Assembly: GCF_000154465.1 (NCBI RefSeq)
Contig: NZ_DS499577.1
Span: 866,013-930,012, forward strand
DNA from: Alistipes putredinis DSM 17216
GTDB lineage: Bacteria > Bacteroidota > Bacteroidia > Bacteroidales > Rikenellaceae
Direction: 5' to 3'
DNA length: 64,000 bases
Shown here: piece by piece, positions 44,190 through 53,486 of the stretch
How positions within the stretch are numbered: the stretch's first letter is position 1
How the letters are laid out: every line of letters begins with the position of its first letter
Translations under genes and position numbers: made by a program
Notes under the pieces: generated by a model
What the model was told of the DNA's origin: nothing
The model's input: the letters and a program-made list of their open reading frames with translations, nothing else
Database searches by the model: none

Positions 44190-44813
44190 TCACTCTTCAA
44201 GTTTACTTTTCACCAATTTCAGGAATTCCTCCTTAGTCATGAACCTGTCGAGAAAATCATTCAGTCGTCCCTCATTGGTTACTTCCGTGAAAAATTCCTC
44301 ATGATCCGTACTCCAGACGACAGGATTCTCAGGGTCGTTATCTGACAGGCAGATGAGATAGTAATTGGGATAACCGTCCGTATAAAGCAGCTCTACAAAA
44401 TCCGGAGTGGCACAATTTGAATACTTGATGATTTCACCCAGCTCTGCATTATCCGTAAACCAACCATTCCATTCTTCAAAATCCGGTGTCCCTTTTTGGA
44501 ATGGCGTAAATGGTCTGGCAACCCAAAACAGTTGGCGGCGAGGTTCTTCATCCAAGGTAAAGAACGTATCTGTCATTTCCTTATAGAACGCCTCCCTGTC
44601 AGAATTGAACAACTCCATATGCTCATCCACCCAATCGCCCAAACCTTCAATCGGCTCTGTATCTTCGGCAGCCAGCCAGGGCGTGTCCACCGGTTTAAGG
44701 AACAAGGCCGTATCGAATGTAATGGCACAGAGATCCTCTTTCAGTGAATTCCCTTTCAGGTTTGCTACGTTGCCGCCCAGTAGCCTGATTCTGTCTGTTA
44801 TTTCCTTTTTCAT
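44190..44813 (-). CDS. SMI1/KNR4-like immunity protein
   Basis: A 207-residue soluble protein resembling SUKH/SMI1-KNR4 folds: MKKEITDRIRLLGGNVANLK, acidic middle, LGEIIKYSNCATPDFVELLY, then YYLICLSDNDPENPVVWSTD. SUKH proteins bind and neutralise diverse polymorphic toxins. The assignment is by pattern and context. It starts 21 bp after the TPR gene in the cluster. No toxin gene is adjacent. Confidence 0.68.
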   Translation of the reverse strand: MKKEITDRIRLLGGNVANLKGNSLKEDLCAITFDTALFLKPVDTPWLAAEDTEPIEGLGDWVDEHMELFNSDREAFYKEMTDTFFTLDEEPRRQLFWVARPFTPFQKGTPDFEEWNGWFTDNAELGEIIKYSNCATPDFVELLYTDGYPNYYLICLSDNDPENPVVWSTDHEEFFTEVTNEGRLNDFLDRFMTKEEFLKLVKSKLEE

Positions 44814-44834
44814 GAGTGCCGTATAATTTTGTTA

Positions 44835-45260
44835 TTATTTTTGTTTGAGATTCACATGCCCGGACAGCCATTGGAAATATTTCCAGTCTTCCTTGAAAAT
44901 CTTTTCCCCTTCGAGCATATAGGCGCGGAGAAGAAATTCAGTTGCATTGGTTTCATCCTCCATTTCCAGATAGTTCTCGCCAAGGCGCAGCAGGATGAAA
45001 GGATTGTCTGTCTCTCCGATATTGTAGCATTTGCGGAAAAACTCCAGCGACTTGCCGTAGTTCCCCATCATGAAATGGGCGTCACCGATTGAGCCGACGA
45101 GCCAGAGATATGCTTCCCAGTCTTCCTTCGGTTCAGGAAGGATGTCCAGTGCCTCTTGGAAACAGGAGATGGCTTTCGCGTAATCTTCGCTTTCCATCGC
45201 CTCATTTCCCGTTTCTGACAGTTCTTCGATTCTGTCGTACAGTTCATCTGAAAGTTCCAT
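44835..45260 (-). CDS. TPR protein
   Basis: A 141-residue protein of tetratricopeptide units (GNEAMESEDYAKAISCFQEA, then GDAHFMMGNYGKSLEFFRKC and LRLGENYLEMEDETNATEFL). The unit NEAMESEDYAKAI resembles the TPR segments of the giant protein at 55885. It probably acts as an adaptor between the AAA+/VWA machine and its clients. It starts 6 bp after the VWA gene. Confidence 0.82.
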   Translation of the reverse strand: MELSDELYDRIEELSETGNEAMESEDYAKAISCFQEALDILPEPKEDWEAYLWLVGSIGDAHFMMGNYGKSLEFFRKCYNIGETDNPFILLRLGENYLEMEDETNATEFLLRAYMLEGEKIFKEDWKYFQWLSGHVNLKQK

Positions 45261-45266
45261 ATTCCT

Positions 45267-46397
45267 CTATTTTTCTTTGATATTCTTTGATGCCCACATC
45301 CCGATATCCTGCTTGCTCAATGCCGCAGCCATCAGGTCGGGGAATTTGTCAGGCGTACAGGCAAATGTGGGAACACCCAGACCGGCAAGATACTCGGCAT
45401 TACGCTTGTCGTAGCAGGGCGCCCCGTCATCGTTCAGGGCCGGAAGCACAATCAGCTGCACACCGCTGGCCACAATGGAGGCGAAACGCTTGCGCATCTC
45501 CTTCTCGTCACCGCCTTCATAGAGGTCGGTCACCAGTACCAGCACAGTGTCCTGCGGCCGTGTGATCACACCCTGACAGTAAGTCAGGGCCCTGGCTATG
45601 TCGGTTCCTCCGCCGAGCTGGACACCGAACAACAGGTCAACCGGGTCCTGCAGGTCATCGGTAAGGTCAACGACCGAAGTGTCGAACACCACCATACGCG
45701 TATTGACGGACGGCAGGGAGGCCAGTACCGAACCGAAGATGCCGGAATATACGACAGAGGTTCCCATCGAACCGCTCTGGTCGAGACAGAGAATGATGTC
45801 CTTCAGAGCCTTGCATTTTCTGCCGTAGCCTATCCTGACTTCCGGAATGACGGTCTTGTACTGGGGCTGGTAGTTCTTCAGGTTCTTTATGATGGTCGTC
45901 TTCCAGTCTATCTCGTTGTAACGGGGATTGCGCCTTCTCGCCGAACGGTTCAAAGCACCGGTGACGGCCTGCTGGGTCGGGGAAGAGAGCTTCCGCAGCA
46001 GGTCATCCACGACCTTGCGTACAACCTGACGGGCCATGTCCTTGTTCTTTTCGGGAATGGCCCTGCCGAGTGACATCAGTGTAGCTACCAGATGTACGTC
46101 AGGGACAACTGTTGCCAGCATCTCCTTCTCGGTAAGCAGCGAATCGATATGCAGACGCTTGATGGCATCCCTCTGGATGACCTGCACGACGGTCTGTGGG
46201 AAAAACTCCCGGATATCGCCAAGCCAGCGGCTTACCTTTGGGGCCGACGACCCGAGTCCGCCGCGGCGGTCACTGTCATAGACGGCTTCCAGCGAACTGT
46301 CAAGGCGCTGTTCTTCCACCGTCAGCGTTACACCCGTCCCGTCAGCGGCATTCCCGCCGAGAGCCATACGCCATCTTTTCAAATATTCTGTTTCCAT
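45267..46397 (-). CDS. VWA domain protein (MoxR partner)
   Basis: A 376-residue protein with an N-terminal helical region (KRWRMALGGNAADGTGVTLT) and a C-terminal von Willebrand A domain carrying an intact MIDAS: DQSGSMGTS, then GGGTDIA and VTDLYEGGDE. VWA proteins of this type act with MoxR AAA+ ATPases to load or assemble clients, as in RavA-ViaA or CoxD-CoxE. The MoxR gene is two genes upstream in the same transcript. Confidence 0.88.
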   Translation of the reverse strand: METEYLKRWRMALGGNAADGTGVTLTVEEQRLDSSLEAVYDSDRRGGLGSSAPKVSRWLGDIREFFPQTVVQVIQRDAIKRLHIDSLLTEKEMLATVVPDVHLVATLMSLGRAIPEKNKDMARQVVRKVVDDLLRKLSSPTQQAVTGALNRSARRRNPRYNEIDWKTTIIKNLKNYQPQYKTVIPEVRIGYGRKCKALKDIILCLDQSGSMGTSVVYSGIFGSVLASLPSVNTRMVVFDTSVVDLTDDLQDPVDLLFGVQLGGGTDIARALTYCQGVITRPQDTVLVLVTDLYEGGDEKEMRKRFASIVASGVQLIVLPALNDDGAPCYDKRNAEYLAGLGVPTFACTPDKFPDLMAAALSKQDIGMWASKNIKEK

Positions 46398-46411
46398 GTT
46401 CTGTTCCTTTT

Positions 46412-48634
46412 TTATCCGATTCCCAGAAGTCTGCCGAGCAGGGGTATTACTTTGGATGCATCCCCGTCATTGCAGGAATGTTCCCCGGAGGCGATTCCGG
46501 TATCGGTTCCGTTCAATTCGAATCCTTTGGCCTTCTCGCCGAGTTTGCGGCGCTCGGCTGTAGTGAAATTGCTGAATGTACGTCTGATCACCGGCAGCAG
46601 TTCTATGAAATTTGCGTCGCTCAAACCGCAGAGCCAGCCGTTCACGAGCTGCCACAGGTTGTCGTCCAGCAGCAGTACCGAACCTGATGCACGCAGGAAT
46701 CCCTCAAACCAGTATGCGATGTCGGAAGGTGCGTTGCCCACCGATGAATAGAAGCTCAAGGTGTCACGCATCTCTTCACGCGATATCCTGCCCTTGTCGT
46801 AGAGTATGCGTGCCGCGTACCCGGAGAGCAGCGGATGCGCTCCTGATGAATTGCGGATCTGCTGCACGAACCCATACCACATGCCGTTCAGCTCTTCGTC
46901 ATCAAGCGTGGATACGGCATAGTTGGTAGCCGACAGGTGTTCAAGAAGTTCTCCGGCTGCCTCCTCGTCGATGTTGATGCAGACGAGCAGACCTCCTGCA
47001 AGGATACGTGCCACCATGGCCCGGAGCATGTTGCCCACCTTGCTGAAATCCAGATTGCGGACATCGCCGTAACGGACGATGTTCACCAGGTCGGGAACCG
47101 CTTCCATCATCTCCACAATGTCTGTGGATGCCGCCGACAGACGGTCAAGACGGATGGTCATCGCTTCCACAAGCTCCGGAAGGTTGGCCGGAATGACCCG
47201 GTCAAGAAGTCCCGTCAGTTCGGGGATTCTGGTGATTCCGGTCATGCGGTCGGAGACGTACTTCTGCACGGCTTCCTCCACGGTATTGCCCCAGACTGCC
47301 CGTTCTATGATGCAGACAATCTGTTCCGGTCTATGGTAAAGACTCCATTTTTCCTTGAAAGTACCCTTGCCGCCTGCGGTTTCCGGCTTGGCCCAGTCTA
47401 TGTCAAGCAGGGCCAGGCGGTGGAAGAACAGGCTGCGTTCCAGGTCGGTCTCCTTGCGCAGGTCAAGTGTCATCTCCTTTATTTCCGCCGTGAAAGGAAC
47501 ACGCAAGCGTTTCTGCTGCCGTTCCACGTCAATCAGGAGAGGGACTTTGGGTACCGCTTCCGGCACTTTGCCCAGACAGTTGCCCACGATGAGCGATTCC
47601 CTGACGAGCTGCAGCAGCATATCGTCCCCGAAGCCCATTACGGTGGTCACCGCCTCGTTGTATTCCTCAAGCGTCGGGGCGGGCAATCCACGCAACGCAG
47701 CTGTCGTCTGCGCCAGACGGACTGTCTCGATTACGTGGGCCACCGAGATGTCCATGTCCTTCTTCCTCAGAAGGGCCGCTATACGGCTGACCCACCAGGT
47801 GCCGTCATCTTCCGGATGATGCCACAGGTAATGATACCATCCCGGAGAGTCTATGCCGGCCCCGTAACCGCTGCGGAAGGTGAGCCTGTCATACGTCCAC
47901 GGAATCCACGTGCATTCCGCCTTTACCTTCGGGAGCCCTTTCAGCAGCTCGTTGTCATCCTTCACCTTCGGCATATTCTCCAGTGCCGGGACATGCCATG
48001 CCCCGCAGATTACGGCTATGCACCCGAAAGGTTCCTTCTGGGCCGCTCGTATCATGCGACGCATCCACGCTTCACGGACAAGGTTCCTGCGGGAGGTATG
48101 TTCCGGGAGGGCTTCCCTGAGCGCGGTCACAGCTTCCTTGACGGCCTCGAAGATGCCGCTGCCGTCTCTGCGCTGTTCTATGTTCATGTTCCACCACGAT
48201 TCACCGTCAGTATAGCCGGCAGCTTCTGCCAGCAGGTCAAACGGATCACCCGGCTGTTTAATAGCTTCATCATCCGCTTCTACAGGCTCGTTGCCATCCT
48301 TCCTTTCCGCTTCGAAGGCAAGGGAATGGGCAAGCGGGAGATCGAAGAAGCGTAAGGTGACATTCTCCCGGAGAGCATAGCGCAAAGCCTGCCATTCCGG
48401 CGAGAAGTCGGCAAACGGATAGAATACGGCATTCTGCGGCACATCGGGTTGATAGCCGAGCAGGGCTACCGGAGGCTTCATCTGCCCGTAGGAGACGAAC
48501 GGCATGAGAGCCTCGGCCTCCGCCGGTCCCTCAAGCAGTATGAGGTCGGGACGGATACGCTCAAGTTCCTGCAGGATGTTCCGGCAGGAGCCCGGCCCGT
48601 GATGACGTATTCCCAATAGATGAATGTCTGTCAT
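46412..48634 (-). CDS. DUF5682 family protein
   Basis: A 740-residue protein whose N-terminus (MTDIHLLGIRHHGPGSCRNI, then PDLILLEGPAEAE) identifies DUF5682. The GxRHHGPGS and LLEGP motifs recall the TIKI/TraB/EreA-like hydrolase fold, so a metal-dependent hydrolase activity is possible (inference). The long C-terminal half is helical. In genomes DUF5682 accompanies MoxR, VWA, SWIM and DUF5691 genes. The start is the ATG at 48634; a TTG at 48652 is less likely. It starts 28 bp after the MoxR gene. Confidence 0.86.
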   Translation of the reverse strand: MTDIHLLGIRHHGPGSCRNILQELERIRPDLILLEGPAEAEALMPFVSYGQMKPPVALLGYQPDVPQNAVFYPFADFSPEWQALRYALRENVTLRFFDLPLAHSLAFEAERKDGNEPVEADDEAIKQPGDPFDLLAEAAGYTDGESWWNMNIEQRRDGSGIFEAVKEAVTALREALPEHTSRRNLVREAWMRRMIRAAQKEPFGCIAVICGAWHVPALENMPKVKDDNELLKGLPKVKAECTWIPWTYDRLTFRSGYGAGIDSPGWYHYLWHHPEDDGTWWVSRIAALLRKKDMDISVAHVIETVRLAQTTAALRGLPAPTLEEYNEAVTTVMGFGDDMLLQLVRESLIVGNCLGKVPEAVPKVPLLIDVERQQKRLRVPFTAEIKEMTLDLRKETDLERSLFFHRLALLDIDWAKPETAGGKGTFKEKWSLYHRPEQIVCIIERAVWGNTVEEAVQKYVSDRMTGITRIPELTGLLDRVIPANLPELVEAMTIRLDRLSAASTDIVEMMEAVPDLVNIVRYGDVRNLDFSKVGNMLRAMVARILAGGLLVCINIDEEAAGELLEHLSATNYAVSTLDDEELNGMWYGFVQQIRNSSGAHPLLSGYAARILYDKGRISREEMRDTLSFYSSVGNAPSDIAYWFEGFLRASGSVLLLDDNLWQLVNGWLCGLSDANFIELLPVIRRTFSNFTTAERRKLGEKAKGFELNGTDTGIASGEHSCNDGDASKVIPLLGRLLGIG

Positions 48635-48662
48635 ATTACTTGTCTCATGCAAAATACGTCAA

Positions 48663-49742
48663 TCAAATCATATCTCTTGAAGCCCTGTAGATGTCTTTCC
48701 AGCCCTCACGGTTCTTGACCACTGTCTCCATGTATTCCTGCCATACCACTTTGTCCTGTACAGGGTCTTTCACCACGGCACCGAGGATGCCTGAAACGAG
48801 GTCCTCCGCATGGATCTGGCCGTCACCGAAATAGCCGGCCATGGCAAGGCCGTTGTTCACCACGGATATGGCTTCTGCCGTACTCAGTGTGCCGCTCGGG
48901 CTCTTGAGCTTCGTCTTGCCGTCGCCGGTGGCTCCCTGACGCAGCTCACGGAAAATGGTGACGACACGACGGATTTCATCAAGGGCAGGTTTCTCTGCCG
49001 GCAGCTGCATCACTTTCTCGAAGCTCTCCACGCGGCGGCGGACAATGTCAACTTCTTCCTCAAGCGTGTCGGGCAACGGGAGGATGACCGTGTTGAAACG
49101 GCGTTTCAGTGCGCTTGAAAGGTCATTCACACCTTTATCCCTATTGTTGGCCGTGGCTATGATGTTGAATCCGCGGATGGCCTGCACCTCCTTGTTCAGC
49201 TCGGGGATGGGCAGGGTCTTCTCCGAAAGGATGGTGATGAGCGTATCCTGCACGTCAGAACCGATACGGGTAAGCTCCTCAATGCGGCCGATCTTGCCTT
49301 CCTGCATCGCCTTCATCACCGGGGTCTGTACCAGGGCACCCTCACTCGGCCCCTCGGCGAGAAGACGGGCATAGTTCCAGCCATAGCGGATGGCCTCTTC
49401 TCCCGTTCCGGCGGTACCCTGTACTATCAGCGTCGAATCGCCTGATATGGCTGCCGCCATGTGCTCGCTGACCCAGCTCTTGGCCGTACCGGGAAGACCG
49501 TACAGAAGCAGCGCCCGGTCGGTGACAAGGGTGGCCACGGCAATCTCCATCAGGCGGCGGTTGCCTATGTATTTCGGTGAAACCTCAAAACCGTTCTTCA
49601 GTATCCCTCCCATGAGGTAGGTGACCACGGATTGGGGTGACATCTCCCAGTTTTCGGGAATCGGGTTGGTCTCGTTCTTTTTCAGTTCATGAAGTTCCTC
49701 TGCAAACTGTTGCTCGGCATGTTGTCTCAGTAAAGTGCTCAT
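48663..49742 (-). CDS. MoxR-like AAA+ ATPase
   Basis: A 359-residue AAA+ ATPase with Walker A GLPGTAKS (residues 82-89), the MoxR region GKIGRIEELTRIGSDVQDTL, sensor 1 IIATANNRDKGVNDLSSAL and the arginine finger context LKRRFNTVILP. It powers remodelling of a protein complex with the VWA partner. It starts 14 bp after the DUF5691 gene. It is not the long RavA form and lacks a LARA domain. Confidence 0.92.
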   Translation of the reverse strand: MSTLLRQHAEQQFAEELHELKKNETNPIPENWEMSPQSVVTYLMGGILKNGFEVSPKYIGNRRLMEIAVATLVTDRALLLYGLPGTAKSWVSEHMAAAISGDSTLIVQGTAGTGEEAIRYGWNYARLLAEGPSEGALVQTPVMKAMQEGKIGRIEELTRIGSDVQDTLITILSEKTLPIPELNKEVQAIRGFNIIATANNRDKGVNDLSSALKRRFNTVILPLPDTLEEEVDIVRRRVESFEKVMQLPAEKPALDEIRRVVTIFRELRQGATGDGKTKLKSPSGTLSTAEAISVVNNGLAMAGYFGDGQIHAEDLVSGILGAVVKDPVQDKVVWQEYMETVVKNREGWKDIYRASRDMI

Positions 49743-49756
49743 ATGAATATCAATAT

Positions 49757-51232
49757 TTATTTTTCATTTAACAAAGTGTCTATTTCAGATTTAAGATCCA
49801 TGAATTCCAGCATCTTCGAGCAGAACTCGTTCATGGACGGCGAAGCCTCCGCCGAAGAGGCGGCCTTGGCCTTGATCAGGTTCCTTAGATGTGACGGGAT
49901 ATGCATGGCAAGCCGTTCCGCCATGTCTGCGGCATAGTACAGGTAATCCTTTTTCAGAATCCAAGACATGACGCTGGAAGAGAATTTCGGGCCCCATGCC
50001 TCGTAGTCGTTGCCGTACCATGAGTCGGGTATGAATCCGAAATCCCGGACCGTTTCCGGCCAGCTGATTTCCTCCCGCTGGGAGGGAGTGAGCATCGCCA
50101 CGAGTTCCGGCTTGCGCAGATAGGAAGGGTCTTCCTTCAGGGTGTGGAAAGCCCACAGCCCGTCCGAGAAGTTGAGTATCGGGTCCTCCAGCTCCAGGAA
50201 CTTCCTGAAAGGGGGATGCTTGGCGAATTTTCTCGCGGCCTCTTCCTTACCGCAGCCATATACCTCGCACCAGAAACTCAAAGGCACCCGTTCGGCGAGC
50301 TGCCTCAGGATGAATTCGGAATCGCCCTCTTTCTTGTTGGAGCTTACCTCGGACAGCCCCATGGCCTTCATCTCCGGGGTGTATCCGATCTCGTCGTATG
50401 ACCATCCGGTAAGCATGTTGTGTCTGATATGTCCACGCAGGAGTTCGCAGCAGCGCATCACCATGGCTGAATCGGGAATCATGCACAGAAGTTTCCGTGC
50501 CGTTTCCTTGACAATGGAGCTGCGGTCCGACTCCAGCACTTCCTGTATGAAGAGCTCGTCGGCCTTGCTGATGTTTATCCGGAGACATTCAAGCAGCTCG
50601 TTGCGCTGGTTGGCCGGTTCGCTCTTCCAGTCTTTCCGCAGCAGTTCAAGGGCTGCGGCAGAATCCTGCTGCCTGAATCTGGCAAGCATCTCCTTACGCT
50701 CGCCGTGGGTGGCCGTATCCCAAGAATCGGTGATCCCGCATTCCTCTCCGACAAGGCCCATCTGCCTGATCAGCCATAAGCCTCTGTTCCCGACGAGATT
50801 TTTCAGCAGCCTGCGTTCTTCAAACCGCAACGGATTGTTGCGGTCATAGGCACGCCGGATAAGCGGCTGGAGGTATTCGGGCGAAATGATTTTTCCCGAC
50901 CCCTGCGCCAGACGGTAGGCGTAGGCTAGCATATAGCGTGTACCGTGGAGTCTGGAAAAGAGTTGACTCCGGTCCTTGTCGAAATACGGCAGTTCCTCTT
51001 CCGGGGCTGTTTTCACGGGGACAATGCCTTCCGCTCCGGCCGGTTCCCATCCGGCACGCCTGTAGGCGAAGGCGGATGCGGCTGTCATGTACAGGAACGA
51101 TTCCGTGTCTTCGGCTTTCCCGTGGATCCCGTCAACCAGAGTCTGAAGGGACTCGGGAAAGGCTCCGGGAACGAATTCACGGTTGGCTGTTCCAAGCAGT
51201 GCAGCCTGTATGATAGGTTCAGTTACGTTCAT
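49757..51232 (-). CDS. DUF5691 domain protein
   Basis: A 491-residue helical-repeat protein that opens with PIIQAALLGTANREF, the DUF5691 signature. HEAT-like helices continue throughout, and the C-terminus has HIPSHLRNLIKAKAASSAEA. DUF5691 occurs together with SWIM, MoxR, VWA and DUF5682 genes. Its function is unknown, perhaps scaffold. The start at 51232 overlaps the end of the SWIM gene by 14 bp, indicating translational coupling. Confidence 0.86.
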   Translation of the reverse strand: MNVTEPIIQAALLGTANREFVPGAFPESLQTLVDGIHGKAEDTESFLYMTAASAFAYRRAGWEPAGAEGIVPVKTAPEEELPYFDKDRSQLFSRLHGTRYMLAYAYRLAQGSGKIISPEYLQPLIRRAYDRNNPLRFEERRLLKNLVGNRGLWLIRQMGLVGEECGITDSWDTATHGERKEMLARFRQQDSAAALELLRKDWKSEPANQRNELLECLRINISKADELFIQEVLESDRSSIVKETARKLLCMIPDSAMVMRCCELLRGHIRHNMLTGWSYDEIGYTPEMKAMGLSEVSSNKKEGDSEFILRQLAERVPLSFWCEVYGCGKEEAARKFAKHPPFRKFLELEDPILNFSDGLWAFHTLKEDPSYLRKPELVAMLTPSQREEISWPETVRDFGFIPDSWYGNDYEAWGPKFSSSVMSWILKKDYLYYAADMAERLAMHIPSHLRNLIKAKAASSAEASPSMNEFCSKMLEFMDLKSEIDTLLNEK

Positions 51233-52550
51233 CTCTCCAAGTATGATATTCTTTGTTGTACCAAATGGATTTCAGTTCCCATATATCCCCGTTTACAATG
51301 ACCAGCGAGGCGAACGGATTGCCGCCGGTAATGGCGAGGATGTCGATGAAGGTTTCCTCGGGCATCGCCACACGGACGGCATTGCCCGCGTTGTCCAGCA
51401 GCGTGTAGTCTTTCCCGTTACGGGCAACCCTCACGTCATCCACAAGCAGGGGGACGTCCTCGAAAAACGGATTCGTCAGCATGGCCGTGCGGTACACCGC
51501 GGCAGCCTGCTTCAGGTTAGGGCTGCACGCCGGCACAAAGTTTTCTTCCGCGAGTACGGACTCCCGGAACAATGCACGCCGGCATGTACCCGTGCCGTTG
51601 TAAAAGCATAGCGCCCCTTTATAGGCACTGCCCGGAATCCAGTTCTCGGTGGAAAAGGTACCGGCAACGGCAAAACTCAGGTATCTGGCGAAAAGTCTGC
51701 TTTCCTTTCCGTAAAACCAGTAGATGTCGGTATTGATATCGTTGACTTTACGGGACTGCTTGTGAAGCACGAGCCAGCTGTCCGCCACCGGCTCTCCGGC
51801 AAGGACGTTGTCCTTGGACTGGGGATATCCGATCTGCGTGCGTATCTCGTCCTTCCATTCTTCGGGAAGGCCGTCCATGTTTCTGTAGCTCTGCATGAGC
51901 AGGTACAGCCTGCCCATGCTTTCCGTCAGGTCGGATTTCCAGCTTTCCGAGTCGAAGTCTATAGCCTCCATGGCTCTCAGTCTCCCCGCAAGTCCCGGTG
52001 CCTGGGCATCCACCATCCTCCGGGCCATGTTGTCAAACAGGGTATAGGCACGTTCCGGAACATTCAGGAATCCGTTGCGCACCAGGTCCTTCATCCATAC
52101 CTCAAGGTCGGATATGCCTCCCAGTACCTTCTGGTGCCGCTTCTCCTGCCTCTTGGCCTGAGCCGCTTCATCCACAGGGGTTTCGCTTTTGGCTTTCTGC
52201 TCCTTCTTTTCGGCCTTCTCCGTTCTTTTGGCAAGCCACGCCGTCACCCATTCCGGCTCTTCCGCCTGCGTGAACTGGTCAGGCTGGCGGGCGTACAGCA
52301 ACAGCAGGCCAAGCCCATGCTTGCACGGGAATTTGCGGCTCGGGCAGGAACACTTGAACGCAATGTCATTCAAGTCTATCACCGTCTGGTAGGGATTCTT
52401 TCCGCTTCCCTGGCAATGACCCCAGACGGCACGTCCGCTGCATTCCTTCAGTACCCATTTGCTCAAGGTCGCAAGTCCTTTGCCGGCCTTTACAGATGAG
52501 TCGTCGGGAGCGAGCTGCAATATCTGTTCTTCTGTCAAGTTCAATGGCAT
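51219..52550 (-). CDS. SWIM zinc-finger protein
   Basis: A 443-residue protein with the SWIM motif C-x-C-x(n)-C-x-H in FKCSCPSRKFPCKHGLGLLL (about residues 65-85), which binds zinc and contacts nucleic acid or protein. A charged helical linker (KRTEKAEKKEQKAKSETPVD) and a ~280-residue uncharacterised region follow. The start is the ATG at 52550 (MPLNLTEEQILQL); a TTG 9 bp upstream is less likely. It precedes DUF5691 in the transcript. Confidence 0.87.
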   Translation of the reverse strand: MPLNLTEEQILQLAPDDSSVKAGKGLATLSKWVLKECSGRAVWGHCQGSGKNPYQTVIDLNDIAFKCSCPSRKFPCKHGLGLLLLYARQPDQFTQAEEPEWVTAWLAKRTEKAEKKEQKAKSETPVDEAAQAKRQEKRHQKVLGGISDLEVWMKDLVRNGFLNVPERAYTLFDNMARRMVDAQAPGLAGRLRAMEAIDFDSESWKSDLTESMGRLYLLMQSYRNMDGLPEEWKDEIRTQIGYPQSKDNVLAGEPVADSWLVLHKQSRKVNDINTDIYWFYGKESRLFARYLSFAVAGTFSTENWIPGSAYKGALCFYNGTGTCRRALFRESVLAEENFVPACSPNLKQAAAVYRTAMLTNPFFEDVPLLVDDVRVARNGKDYTLLDNAGNAVRVAMPEETFIDILAITGGNPFASLVIVNGDIWELKSIWYNKEYHTWRDERN

Positions 52551-52579
52551 ACGCAACAAGTTAATTGGTCATTGGTAAA

Positions 52580-53455
52580 TCATTCCCTGTTCCCGGCTGC
52601 ATATTCTCCCGTGTTGATGTCAAGTACGGGACGCTTGGGCTGTATCAGCGCGTCTTCGTATTGGCATTTCCACTGGATGCTGCGGTCCATATCACCGTCT
52701 TTGATTCCATCGATGGTTTCTCCCGAATCTATTTCGTTGCCGCTTGTAAGCAGATAGGAAGCCACGTTGTAGGCATGGTTCACTATCCAGTTCGGATCAA
52801 GTCCGCGGAAGTGGTACTGCAGGTCAGGCAGGAACAGCGTGTTCATCCCGAGTGTATCGACCAGCATGTCGTCGGAACCCTGAATCGTGAAGAAACGGAC
52901 GTTTACGGCATAGCGGATGAACCGGTCAGGACCTTCTATCTGATTGCCGCGGATTTCCTCCGCCTCGAACAGTTTCCCGCTGCCGCTGAAGAAGAACGCT
53001 TCGCAGGACAGGAACAGTTCGGCGAGCACTTCAAGGTAGTCCATTTCCAGATTGGCACGTTCCAGAGAAGACAGGCCGCGGGCAAGGAAGTCCGTAGCGA
53101 GCATACTGTACCGGCATTCCTCAAGGATACGGTCACGGCTTTCCTGGCAGTCCCACATCTGGCTCCGGGTGAAGTCGTCCACGGTCTTTCCGTCAAAGTC
53201 CATGCACGAAGTCATCAGGAACTGCACGGGTGCTTTCCCGTCCTCAAACTCCACCATGTGGTCCAAAGCTGTGATGAAGACAGACTTGTCATCACCTTCG
53301 CGGCATTCTACATTGCCGAAATGCTTCCGGCATACATCAGCCACCCTCTGCGTATCCGGCAATTCAACCGGTTCCTTGAACAGAAGGTTTATAAGTAAAG
53401 GTCCTCCGGGCTGCAGTTCCTTTGTATTTAGGTCTTGTTGAAATACTTGATTCAT
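52580..53455 (-). CDS. DUF4261 family protein
   Basis: A 291-residue protein related to DUF4261, with LLINLLFKEPVELPDTQRVA near the start and the later GPDRFIRYAVNVRFFTIQGS, then LVDTLGMNTLFLPDLQYHFR. The start at 53455 (MNQVFQQDLNTKELQPGG) is preferred over an upstream ATG in the leader. DUF4261 occurs in immunity-type loci; the fused DUF4261 in the next gene upstream suggests duplication. It lies between the giant proteins and the SWIM gene. Confidence 0.72.
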   Translation of the reverse strand: MNQVFQQDLNTKELQPGGPLLINLLFKEPVELPDTQRVADVCRKHFGNVECREGDDKSVFITALDHMVEFEDGKAPVQFLMTSCMDFDGKTVDDFTRSQMWDCQESRDRILEECRYSMLATDFLARGLSSLERANLEMDYLEVLAELFLSCEAFFFSGSGKLFEAEEIRGNQIEGPDRFIRYAVNVRFFTIQGSDDMLVDTLGMNTLFLPDLQYHFRGLDPNWIVNHAYNVASYLLTSGNEIDSGETIDGIKDGDMDRSIQWKCQYEDALIQPKRPVLDINTGEYAAGNRE

Positions 53456-53486
53456 ATTGAAATGCTTTTGAATGTGAAAGAATCGG

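Noticed and set aside
46937..48355. Long plus-strand open frame (472 codons) opposite DUF5682
   Set aside because: Antisense shadow of a well-supported gene, with low-complexity His/Arg-rich sequence.
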